Source of the DNA: Epiperipatus broadwayi
Lineage: Eukaryota; Onychophora; Udeonychophora; Euonychophora; Peripatidae
Direction of reading: 5' to 3'
NCBI GenBank assembly: GCA_028023455.1
Contig: JAQFVV010006215.1
Coordinates: 4,509,230 to 4,573,229 of the forward strand
Length of the DNA: 64,000 nt
Shown: positions 37,701-51,300 of the stretch, one piece after another
Layout: each line of letters begins with the position of its first letter
Position numbering within the stretch: the stretch's first letter is position 1
The notes under the pieces: generated by a model
Told to the model about the DNA's origin: nothing
Seen by the model: only the letters and a program-made list of their open reading frames with translations
Databases searched by the model: none
Made by a program: the position numbers and the translations under genes

Positions 37701-40700
37701 AATTTAGTTTATATTTTGGACAAATTTTATTTGTTTTGCTTTTTTCATTGTTGATTACTATCCAATATTTTCATTTATCCTACCATCTGTCAGCCCCATT
37801 TATTATGGGAAAATGTTATTGATCTTCTGTATAAATAATATATATATATACTATTTGTAAATAATGCTTCAAAAGTTTTCCAATCTTAAACATTCCAGAT
37901 AGAGATAGAAGCACAGTACAAAGACTTCGGACTACTCAGTTAAATATGCAGAGATATGTTAGGATTAATAGAAGGCATCAAATGAGAAATATGTAGATGA
38001 GAGAACAAATAGATATTGACATTGAAAGAAATAAGAGATGAAATGGAATTGAGGTAAACATATTGCTAGCAAAGATGACATTAGATGAACAATTAAAGTC
38101 TTAAAAGGGATTCTAAGAGATTACAAAAGACCTAGAATGAGTAACATGTGACATGAATGAATAAAATTTAAAAAAAATACTTGATCGTGGATTGTTTAAT
38201 AATTACGATCCAAGCAATTAATTTTTGTTTATGTGATCAGCCATAGTTACATATGCTTTTGAGGATTATAGATTTTTTTAAATTCATTTTCAGCAAGTCT
38301 ATTCCTATCAATTTAGTCTGTAGAATTTTAGTTTTAAAAAATTTCTTATTAAAATTATAGTAACATTTCATTTCTTGTACATTTAATGAATATTGCAAGT
38401 TTTTTATATGTTATCTTATAACACTTTAAACTTATAAATTTAAATTTTAACTTTGATGCATTGTGATATGAAACTTCATTTTTTTAATTTAAATATTTAC
38501 TTCCATTTGAGCGTGCAAGTATGCATTAGTTACTTCTTCAAAAATCATTAGACATTAGGAATTATAATAAAATTAAAGTGCATTTTGTGTTTTTATATTT
38601 GTAAAATAAAAGTGTTTTTTTCCAAATTGTAAAAAGAAACCTTCATTTTTGCAAATTCACTGAAAGTCAATTATAATAAAGTCTCTTCTTTATTATATGA
38701 CTTATTCTTCTCCTTTTGAAAATCATACCTAACTTGCTTAGTTTGTATCATAGCTCCTATGAATTTCTAATAATTTGCAAAAGTTTTATTGTAACTAACA
38801 GTAATACCATTCTTTTTGAGTTGTGTAAGCTCTAATGAATGAGTGAATGATATAAATATAAGACATGGCTCTTCATTATAAGGAATCTTTATAGTTTGTC
38901 TGAATGCTCTCTGCATAAACAAATCTCAATTGATGTCTCATAATATTTTTTTTTTTTTTGCAATTTCATCTATTTTTATATAAATACAAAACTGCTTCAT
39001 GAATTTTAAATAACTTGGTGCAATGTTTTTTTTTTTTTTGCTGCCCCTCTGAATTATTATGAATAATCTATTGCAAGAAAAGATAAAACATAAAAGGAAA
39101 ATTAAATATAGATGTTTGCAATTCTAATATTTACAAATTTTTTTTTTTGTTTTCATTTAAGAAAATTCTTTCACAATATCATCCAAATCTAAACTAAACC
39201 TTAATATATTTTACATTCTATATTTATAAGCCATATATGTATGTTGTTCTTAGGTCATGCTTGAACATAAATAGTTTTTTGTTAATTTCAATTTATAAAT
39301 GTTTAAAGTTATAAATGTAAAAAAGGAAGAAGAAAGTTATAAAAAGTCTGATGAAGACTGCAGGACAGTCAAAACTGTTAGAAAATTAAATGAGGAATTA
39401 CATAAAAATTGCATTAAAGTGTATATGAGACGATTTATAAAAAAGTAATATATAATTTTAATTTAGAGAAAGATCTTGAATTAGTTATGACATTGCTAGA
39501 AAAATACACATTCCTATTGTTAAATTTGGGAACAGTAGATTTTAATATGACAAAAGTCAAGTTATTTCACAATTTCTAAAACTGTTTTGCAAGAAGAATA
39601 AAATATCTTCCTTCTCACTTAATAACTCAGGAGAAACTAATTAATCACAACGTATTAATAATCAGAATATTTATTGATGTTTAAATAATAAATTATTTTA
39701 TTCATAATATATATTATAATTGTTGGCAACTTGTCAAACACTGGTTTTATTTGAACATGATGATAAGATAAAATTAGATAATTAAATTATTATTTTTATC
39801 TTTATATTCCTATTAATTGATAGCATCTTAAATCATTCAACTTGGATGCTTTGCATACCTAACACTGCAAAGCAAAATTTATATGCATAAATATTTAAAA
39901 TTCATGTGTACTTTTAGGTAGTGGTTATTGTAAGAATAACACTATCTGATTTTACGTTTACTTTAAATTTTTTAATATCTCAAATCATAGTCAGACTGAT
40001 GCATAAAATTTTGACAAATTTAGCTACACTATTTTTATGCCATTTTCAATATATTATTTAATGAAATATAACATATATCCATACAGATTTTGTTTTTTTT
40101 AATCCTTTAGGCTGGTGAAGACTTTCTTAAAAAGACATTATCAAGGATACAAATTAATATGGATGCTACAGCTGCAATAAAGCAATCAGACATTGTAATA
40201 GAAGCTATTGTAGAGAATCTTGATGTGAAACAAAAGTTGTTTAAGAATCTGGATGCTTCTGCTTCTCAGTAAGTTTATATTATCTGTGAGAGATAGTTAC
40301 GCAAAATGGTTTACAAAGAATAAACAGGCTTTTCATTTCAGCACCATACGCATCTTAAATATATAAATTCTTTGTTAAATATGCTTGACTTATTAAATCA
40401 AAGAATATACATCTCCATAGTCTTGTCTTTCTCTTAATTGAATTGTAGTGACCTCTGTCAATACTTATAACTAATTCTTTAACGATTGATTATCAATAGG
40501 GCCCTTTGATCAGTTTTCAATAATTAAGTTTTCATTTAGGTAGAAATTATGGTTTCATTGCTGTCCTGTCGTTTTATATGAATGAAAACTATTGTATGAT
40601 CCTATAACATATGGCTGTGAGAAAGATAAAAATTGTGATTTTGTTTGTAGGGTTTTCTTTCATCATATTTCATAATCTAGATATTAAACATGAAATAATG

Positions 40701-43700
40701 TTTTATATAGTAATAAATTGTTAAAATTATTTGCAATATACTGTTTGGGCTTTTTGTTTAAAATATTATTACTGTCTTTTATAAGCATATAATTTATGTT
40801 TTATTTTAAAATGTATGCTAAAATGATTTAACTTTTGAATTTTGATTAAATTGATAAATATACTATATTTATCAGTGTATATTTACTTACAGGGATTCAT
40901 GTGCCACTAGATAAAGATCTCAATTTGATAATTTATGTATTAAACAGTAGTAATAGTAGTATAAAACAGTAATATTAGTAATAGAGATAATAAATGTAGA
41001 AGGATAATATAATAATTTTATTAAAACAGTAGTTATACCTGTCACATAAAAAGCTTTAGATTGGAGATTAAATATAAAAGATACTAAATACTAATAAACA
41101 TGGGCATTATTTACAGGTTTATTTAAAGAATCTAAATAGCACATCATCACCATCTTTTATGCTAGCACATAACTGTTATTAAACAGGCGAGACTCTCCAT
41201 ACAATAGTGCCACCCTGTGCCATCCAGAGTAATCAATGGATTAGATTGAAAATATTATTGTGTTTTCAATTTTATTCTCATAGTTTTGTAGTTAAGTAGA
41301 GATAAAAGGTGGCTGCTGGAGGGTTGCATTAGATCCTAAGATCTAGGTGCAGTGCTCTTAGATCCAAGGCTCCTCACTGACAAAGGCCACAAGCCAGAAA
41401 CTTGTTTGGAGATATTGGATGAGTAGGCACTAGATGGGGATTTTATGCACAAGCCTTCTAGCATCCATTGATTTCTCTGGTTAGCACAGGATGGCACTGC
41501 TGTATGGAGAGTCTTGCTTGTTTAATGAATCTAAATAGATTGACATTGTTATAACAAAAGGTAGGCATTATTTACAGGTTTATTTAAGAATGATTCTTTA
41601 TGGGTTTGGCTTGTAAATTATCTTAATAATATTCACACTTGTTTTTTTCGTGAAATAGAATACTAAATATACATTAGATGATTTCTTGATGTTCAAGCAA
41701 TTAGTTCAGTAGTAAAATTGCTGGCTAATGTGTTAAGATTCAACAATAGATTCCCAGTTCAAAAAATAAAAAAAGGAAAATTAAATGAAACTGATGTGTG
41801 CTGCTTGCAGCTTTGATGCGACTAATATTTGATGTCATCGAAAGCTCAAGCATAAAGGAGAAAGTAAAGTAATTTTATTACAGAAATGTATCAGTTAATA
41901 GTAAATATATTTCAAAATATATCAATTATAGGTAAAGTTTTTTGATTTATTTGTAATTATCATTTTAAAAGTTAATCTCCAGCTATTCCTCTAGATTTCT
42001 TTTCCAAGACTCTTCATTTTTGCTTAAAATTATCTTTATACTTTCACCTGAATGGTTTTTTTTATTATTTTTCATACTACTTATCTCTAAGAGCTTATCA
42101 AATCCAATTATTTTTCTAAACCCCCCCCCCCCCAGCAATAATTTTTTCCTCTTGGTTTAATATCAATCTGATAATTTGAAATACTTAGTGTTTTCCTGAA
42201 GGTTTGTAATGATCATATTTTAATTGTATTTATATATTGGATTACTTCCATCATTTAATATAAGTATTAATGTCTTTAGAAAAATTTAACTTGATTTAAA
42301 TGTTCCAAATACATTCAACTGTTTGTAATAGCACACAGGTTAGTATATGCACAATATTTTGAGAGGTATTATTCTTCCCTCTTCTTCAAGTGTTTTTGGC
42401 AGGTTAATGTCAGTACTACCATGGGAATCGAACCTGGACCCTTAGATTCTTCACTATTGAATTTTAAGGTAATGTTCTGCAGGATTGCTCAGTTGGTTAG
42501 AGCATTATCTTAAAATTCAGTACTCAAGAATCTAAGAATCCAGGTTCAATTCCTATGCTAGTACTATCACTGGTCAGGTCAGCAACAACAAAGAAGGGGG
42601 AAGAATAATATCTCTTGAAACATTATGCATCTACTAACTTGTGTGCTATTACTAATAGTTGAATGTATTTGGAATATTTAAATGAAGTTAATTTGATGGG
42701 GATTTATATGCCAAGTCTTCTGGCATCCATTGATTACTCTGGCTTGCACTGAATGGCAATACTGTATGGAGAGTTTTGCCTGTTTTAATAGCGGTTATAA
42801 GTAAGCATAAGAAATGGTGATCATGTGATGTTTATTGGCTTAAAACCAGTCCTGCCTAATAGGATAGTGGTGGCTATGGTTAGTAAAGAACCAAACCAAA
42901 ATGTATAGATACTGAACTGAGTTCAAACCTATATGACTATATAAGCTAATGAGCTTGGATTGAAAATATTAATATGTTTTCAATTTAAGATTCATAGTTT
43001 TGTAGTTAAGTAGAGATAAAAAGTGCCTGCTGGAGGCTTGCATTAGATTCTAAGATCTAGGTGCAGTGCTCTCAGATCCAAAGCTCCTCACTGATGAAAG
43101 CCACAAGTTAGAAACTACTCTGGGGATATTGGATGAGTAGGCACTAGATGGGGATTTTATGCACAACCCTTCTGGCATCCATTGATTATTCTGGCTTGCA
43201 CTGAGTGGCAATACTGTATGGAGAGTTTTGCCTGTTTTAATAACAGTTATAAGCAAGCATAAGAAATGGTGATCATGTGATGTTTATTGGCTTATGGTGG
43301 AAATAGTTCAATATATAAATGCAATTTAAAATACTGTTATGATATATTGATTTTTTATTTTTTTTTATTTGTATCTCTTTCTATACACACACACACGTGG
43401 GAATTTTAAACCAATAATACTTTTTAATGTAAAAATATACATTGTGCTTGCATATGTATGTAGATATTTTTGAATAATTCATTATATAAAGTAAAGATAT
43501 ATGTTGGCTAGCAGTTTTTAAATGGTAAACTAATGTATATGGCTGAAAATCATTTTAACCAGTAGCACCATCTACATTTTACTGCGCTTGAAAGAATTGT
43601 TAATCTACTGTTGTTTTCCAATATGAGTTTTTAAGCTGTCCAGAAATGTATGAAAATAATTAAAAGTAACTGCCATTTCATTATAATCCTAACTGTCTTT

Positions 43701-45326
43701 CCTATTAGAGTAGGTGCTTTTTTATGTTGTAATAATATGAATGGAGATTTGATAAAAGATTTGGGGAAAATATATTTTGGCCACATTGAAATATCAGTTG
43801 TTGTTTTTTTATTACTATTTAATTTTCTAGGATTATTGATATGTACTTAGAAAATTTTCTGGGCAATGTCAAAATACTGTACATAAATATAGCAAAACAA
43901 TGTATTTTTTCAGAAGATTTAAATGCAGGTTATACTTTTAATTGAAAGAATTTTCAGTGATATATATAGTTTACTCAAAACTCATAAACAATAATCTTTT
44001 ATCCACAAAAATATTTGAATATAATATAGTATTTTTTTTTCATTTCAGACATACGATATTCGTAAGCAATACTTCATCTATTCCTATACAAGAAATTGCT
44101 CAAGCCACTCAAAGAAAAGATAAATTTGGTGGACTCCATTTTTTTAATCCAGTACCAGTCATGAAATTAGTTGAGGTATATAACTTTTTACTTTATTTTA
44201 ATGAGTTTTAAATTATTTATTTCTCAGTTAATATGAATTGATTCATGATCTTAATATAGATTAAAAAAACTATGAATTCATATTTAAACAGTTTTTTTAA
44301 ATCCAAACAAGATTGTGACAGAATTCTTCAAATTTTCATGATTGTCAAATTTTATTATTTTAACATAAAATTATAATTTACTTAAATATATTTAATCATT
44401 ACTATAAGTACATTTTTTAAAAATAATAAACTTAATACACGTGAAAATGCGAAGGTAGGGACCTCTACAGGTCTTAACCACAAGCCTTAGTAAATATTAC
44501 TTACGTAATCAATATGCGTTTAAATAAATTTGTAATTAAACTTAATACAGTAAATGAATTAATACATACGTTTTTAAAAATAAATTTAAATAATAAAAGA
44601 GAAATGTAGTTTAGTAAATATTTTTATCTTAATACTTAATATATGTAATGATTTTCTATTGTCTTTTATAGTTTGTCCAACCTCTCTATCTAATTTGTGA
44701 TATTAATTTTTTCTCTAGAAAACAGCAACAGAATTCATTAATCACTAATCTTTTAAAATACATTTCCAGTAATTATTTACTGTTTATGTACGTATTTTAA
44801 AAGCTAGTAAAAGCCAAATTGCAAGAAAGTATAAATTTAAAAGAAAAATTTTAATTGACAAATGTTATTCTATTAATATATGAATGTTACTGAAATAAAG
44901 CAATGGAAAATAAAATATCATTGTTAAAATTAAGCTGGTATGTTCTTAACTATAGAAATTCAAACAAAAAGAAAACCGATTTTTTTTATTTTTTGTTACT
45001 GTAAAGATGTACTGATATTTTAATATAATGTTCATAATTTAGAGTAAATTTATGTTTAATAAATACTAAAATTAATTAATGCTATATAATATTTATAATT
45101 AAAAATTATATCACAAAAGTAATATTGACACTTGCATTAAAGACCTATCAACACTAGAATACAATTATAATAAAATAATTACAACTGTGAAGAAGTTTTA
45201 TGTAAAAGTAAATAAACCACTCACCCAGCAGTCACACATAAAACCTTGGGTAAGTCTTCCTAACATTCCCTATGTATCGCCAAGATTAAAAAAGATTTGT
45301 GCTAATGCATATAATGTTAGCCTTTC

Positions 45327-45370
<44 letters not shown>

Positions 45371-48300
45371 CCCGTTAAAAATTAGAACCCCTCCCATTCC
45401 AAACAGGTTACTAAATAATGTGAAAGATAGGATACCTCCAGAGCACACCCCGCAAGTTGTATGTAAAATCGCATGCCACAATTTCTGCTGCGCCATGTGT
45501 TATGTGTAATCACACAAATATTGCTACTAGGATGGCGCCACATAAATATCTGCACAGTCACAATATAAATCGATATTTCTAGAATACAAGAGAAAATACA
45601 ATCACACTTTTGATCCAGTGAAGGTAAAAGCGATTTGCTGTGAGCAGGATGATAGGAAGCGCAAATTCAAGAAAGCGTTATTCATTGCTAATAACCTCCA
45701 AGCTATAAACAAGAAAGACTTCTGTGTTCCCTTGTCAATTATTTAATATTTATAATTAAAAATTTATTAATTTTTTCAGCAGCATATGAGTACTTTAAAA
45801 ATATATAGGTATATGATGAGGGAATGAGAGATGTGTTGTTGGGTATTTTTATACCTTCTTTTTTAATTCTGTAAACTTATTAATCTGTATTAGTAATTGC
45901 TTTTTATTTTATGCTTGAAATTATATTTTCTACTTGGGCTTTTATATATATATATTATTAGTTAAACATTTGCTTTATGTTGTTAAATAAAAAGTTTATT
46001 TAATTTATCAACAATAACATTAGATGACATAGTGCTATAAAATCTTCATCTCCAGATTGACTGGTTTCTGGTTTTAATCTTCATTAGTGAAGACTAGGAT
46101 TTCAAGCTGGAACTAATGAGCTTGTGCACTACCTTTTATCCCTAACTCTGTCCTAACCCTAGTCCTTGAAATCTTAGATATTTTTTAATTTTACATTAAC
46201 TTTTAATAGTATTATTCTACCTTCAATGACAAACCCAAAAGCCAGAAACCAAACAGTTTGGGGATGGGGATTTTATAGCATTATACTATCTGAAATTTAT
46301 TGATTATTCAATTTTACAGTAGATGGTTTTAGTGTAGGGTGAAGATAATTGTTCTTAGAAAATCTATGCATGTTTTTAAAACATCAATTTTGCATTTTTG
46401 AGTATTTGTTATAAAAAAAACCACCTTATACTAGATTATGATAAGATTTCATTTGATGTAGGATTCTAAAATAATAGTTGTTTTTAGTAACTATTTATAT
46501 TTCTGCTGTAAAACAAGTTTCTATTGGAATACAATCGTTTAAAAATATTTTATGATTTATAATGGTCTGATAGATCATAAAATAATTGTTACTTTTGTGC
46601 TTTTGTTTGTTATTGTTTTAATTACTTAGAATTATTATAAGTGCAAATAAATTGATATGCAAATATAGAAATGTTATTAATGGTAAATTATTATTTATAT
46701 TTGTCTATAAAATGTAATGTTTGGTTTCTTAGGGATTTTTTATTTATTTATTTCAATACTTAAGAAAGTATAATTGATTATACAAAACCACATGCATATA
46801 TTCTGAGTCATTATCTGTCAATTGTTATTTATAATCATTTATGTACTTATAAAACACGCATTTTGATATGAATAGTATATCCAAGTAAATATTAAAACAT
46901 GTTTAAATGTATGTTATAAAGATGGTTAATTAAACCACACACAAGCATGTGAATGAATAAATAATTAATTGCCTATATTAATGCATATAAAAAATTATCA
47001 GTCATATAGTTGCTATACAATATTTTATGCTGGAGCAGATATTGCATCAGGTGACTCTGGGAATTAAAAGCAGTCCCCTGCCTCTCCTACCTCAAAGCAA
47101 TGGATTTTAAATATTTAAATGAGAGTGCATGGTTCTATTTAGAAGAAATGAAGAAAAAAGAAATTTTAAATTCTTAAAAAATACATATTTATATATATTA
47201 TAAATGATATCCCAGGAACTATATTCCATGAAGCTACTTATTGAACATAAATGATAACTATAAGCGAGGCTTTTTTTTTAATTAAAAAAGATGCCAGAAC
47301 TCACTTCTTGTCAAGCTTTTTACTAAAGAAAATTATATCCAAATATCATTTAAATGAAATTTAAAGCAGCTTTTCCAATGCTATAAAGCAATTTAAAAAA
47401 ATTTAATTTTTTTATTTTAGACATGTCAAATCTAAAGCAAAAATCCTTTTTTTAATCCAATGACCAGCAATCTGGCCAATCATATTGAATTCAGAATTAA
47501 ACCCTAAGATCCGCTTGAGATGATATAGAAACATCAATTTGCACTAATATTTTCATATTTTTTGTCATTGTTTTGGACTTATTATTATTGTGACCAATAT
47601 TTAAGAAGTAACTAGAAATGTTTTTCATTTTTAAACTTGTGGTAAACTTTTACACTAAAAAATAAATAAAATAAAAATAACAACATCAAATTTACACAAA
47701 AATAAAAAAATTAAATATTCCACACATTGTCAATCGCTACACAAGTGTATTCAATCGAATGTCATACATTATTGGCTGCACATGCGTCACTGTAATCAGT
47801 CATTGACATGAGAGCACCAATTTTGAATCCCTCAATATTTCATCTGATTCATAAAACACCATATTTTTTTATTCAAATTATATAAATATGGATTGTAATT
47901 ATGTACATCTATTGATAAATACTAAATATTTAATTTTTGTTATGAATGTGATGGAAAACAAAAATAATTATCATGGTCAACACTGATTTTTTTTATTTCC
48001 TTTTGGAGAACTGTTTGGAATTAATTTTTGTACTTTCCCATGTATCACTTAAGAGGTATATACTGAGAATGCCAAAAAATATATACCCACATTAATAAAG
48101 GAAAGAAAATATATTAAAATTGTGTTCAAAGTCATTGGTCCAGATACTTTTAATTGTGACATATTTCTCCACTTGTATCTCTGCACATGCCTTTTTAATT
48201 TCCTCCTGAAATATGCTTTTCTCCCGTAGGTAGAAGTCAGGATGTATTAAATTAGGACAATGTGAAGGAAACTCAATCGCACCACTTCATTATATCCATT

Positions 48301-51300
48301 GTCCTTGCAAATTCTCATTGAGGTAAGTTCTCACATCTCAATGGAAAGGTGATAGGGCACCATTGTGTTGGAAAGTAAAATCGATCATTTCCTAAAAGGT
48401 ATATGAATTTCAGATAAAATGGATATGAGTAGAAAGTCTGGGCACACTTGACCAGTAATAATGCCTTCAAAAAAGGATAGTCTAATTAGTTCCTTTAATC
48501 ATAGTCCACACTAAGTGTGAGACTCAGTAAATGGACTTGGTTTTTATATATAAATATGTGGATTTTCTGCTGCCCAATGCACACAATTCTGTTAGCTCTC
48601 TCTCCCATTCAGTTTAAACTGTGCTTCATCAGATTAAATCACTCCCTTCTCTTCCAAATTCTTCATTCTCTTATATTTTGGAATTACAACACTATAGTCT
48701 TTGATCAAGATCATGTAATAATCTTGGGATGAAAACTTTCCATTTTGCTATTTAAAGAATGTATCATATGCTTTTTCTATAAACTTCTATCTCATGCACA
48801 CTGTTGGGTAGATTTCAGTGGTAAGCAGATAAACTGTATGAGGCCTTCTGGATCTTCCCTTGTTCCCATCACACACAGTATCATACTTCTCAAACTTATC
48901 ACGAATGCATACAATAGTTAGACATGTTGGACGTTCTGTTACATACTCGAGCATCCATTATCATTATATTTCCACAACATTCTCTAAATTCAAATACCAC
49001 TTCAAAATGATCTTACACTCCTCATTTTCTTTGACTGTCTTGCCTGTTGCATTACTAGCATTCAATTGATTTATGTTATCTTTTGAATGAATATCATATT
49101 ACAAATTGCTTGGCAACTTCAGCTTTTTTCTAAGAACAAATTTTTTTCTTTAGAAATATTTTTTTTACAGAAGCTTTTAGATTTTAAATTCTAATTTGAT
49201 TAATTTTTTTTACTTGTATATCATTTTCATTCATATTTCTGATTATTATTATTTTTTCAATAACTAGATGCATTTTAAGTTGTTTCTCAACTCTTAAAAT
49301 AAATTTTTGAATTGCAGTTTCAGAAAATTCACCTTTAGAAAAATTTCAGAATAAATTTATTTTATGGTATTGGATTAATCAAACTGGTAAGAGAACTTCT
49401 GATTTTCTATTAAGAAAGATGTTAATATGGTCAAAGATAATACAAGATGCAGTCAAATCTAATTTATCATTATTTATAAAAAGAAACTTTTTGTTTGGAA
49501 AATTTGTCTACAATACATATATAATTCTACTGTCTTTCAGGAACAACAAAACTCAGTATAATTAACCAATAGGTTACATTTAGTCCTCCATCCAGAATGA
49601 TTATTATCAAGTATCTACCAAAAAATCAGTTCTTCAAATGTAGAAATTTTTTTTTTTACTCATCTAAGAATTGTTCCAGAAAAGTTTACTTCCTGTGTCA
49701 AACTATGTGGGACATGTAAAGAGTTGCAATTACTGAAAGATTTTCTATGCCACATTTAGTGTAGTAGCAATAATTGAATAAAAAATGTGATGTCATTTAC
49801 ACATTTTGAATTTCACTTTTTTTTTTTGCGTGTGCGCTATTGTTAGTAAATGTTTCTGCAAGTTTTAATATCATTATCAATGTTTTGAGTCTCAATTTTA
49901 TAAATAAATTTACGGTCTCGAAAGCGCTTAGCGTTTAATATTTTTTGCACTCTGTATAGCTTCTCTTTCAAGCGCTGTACACGCTTTTAATTTTATATGT
50001 TTCATGTTCTTTGTTATACTGCACTTATTAGAAATGATTATTGTTTTGGGCAGCATTTGATGTTTGTTGCTGCATATTTTATTTTTGTTGTGAAAACAAA
50101 ATATATATATATATGTTCAAAAAATTTTAGTAACCCCATAGATAAATTATATTTATTAAATGTATTGTGTTGATAATGTTCTACAGTAATAATACTTCAT
50201 TATTATCAATGATAATTTGTCATTAATTATTGTAAATGATATGTGATCCATATATGCAAGAAAAGCATTACTTATACTTAATGATTACATCTTTCTTAGT
50301 ATAAAATTTTCATATTTATTATGTTTTATAAATTTCCGCACATTTTTTTCAATAAAGAAATTACAAAATTAAGCATTTATATATATACTTTTTCACAAAA
50401 ATAACAAAATCAGGCAATTATTTTATTAACTCTAGCTGGTCATTGAATGTTACATTACTGATGCTTTTCTCTGATAGTGTTTGTTTACACTGTCATACTT
50501 TTATCTTGTAGAAGCAATTACCAGGTTCAAATCCATACAGTGTTATGAAATATACCATTGTTTGTCACTGTGACATGAGAGTAATTCAGAGATGTTTGTA
50601 AAAGCTTGTCTTTTTTTCTTTCACCGGAAGCAATTACTCAATTGTATCTATACAAGTAATATAGTACAAAGCTATGCTGGTAGTAGTATGGAATAATTCA
50701 AAAATGTGCATCTTTTCCCATATTTTGAATAATTTATATTTGTGTATAATAAATTTGCTATTGTTATTTAATTATTATTAAAATATATTTATTAAAGTTA
50801 TCATATATCAGCAAGATGAGAGTAATATTTCAGTCTACTCTTTGCTTCATAAGTTGTACATTTTTATAACAATAATATATATATTTGGAACCTTTGTATT
50901 TTTAAGATGAACAAGTCTATCAACAAATGTTGCATAATTGACTCTTTATTGGCAAGATCATTTGGATCTCTTAAGTTTTACTGTTAAAGAATCTAATTTT
51001 GATACGAAGGTAATCATCCTTCACTCATGGCCATACTTTTAATATTCCATTAACAATGTTAATTACTAGTAAACTCTTGATCCAAGTCACAAGATAGAGA
51101 CTTTGATAAGATAAGAATGGTTGTCTTACGTTTTGTACCTACATGCAATTATATAGGCCAATCTTAAACATCTTGGACTGAGAACACAAATATATTACAT
51201 TTTTCATGCCCTTAGTCCAGAGTGCTTTAGATTAGTTTATATAATTGCATATAAGTACAAAAGATAAGATGGTCATTCTTTTCAAAATCTTTATCTTGTG

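Larger units (their letters stand above)
31497..40110 (+). other. HADH intron 2 (8.6 kb)
   Basis: Contains a small inverted-repeat element (31532-31704), a two-copy 341-bp tandem repeat (32792-33480), a short palindromic T2 copy (37298-37500) and an RTE tail (37900-38170). 33500-37290 and 38180-40100 carry no gene I recognise. 33700-36060 might be a badly decayed minus-strand coding relic, but I could not name a family. Confidence 0.8.

Noticed and set aside
41690-41775. tRNA-like stretch (TTAGTTCAGTAGTAAAATTGC, CCCAGTTCAAA)
   Set aside because: The A-box resemblance is weak and there is no body or flanking duplication I could define.
42480-42560. Functional tRNA gene
   Set aside because: The D-arm and B box are good, but the anticodon stem does not pair and the inverted partner shows it is a SINE.
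45187-45378. Proline-rich ORF ending in a polyproline run
   Set aside because: The prolines come from the poly-C tract; the upstream part is Penelope-like RT and the frame is broken further on.
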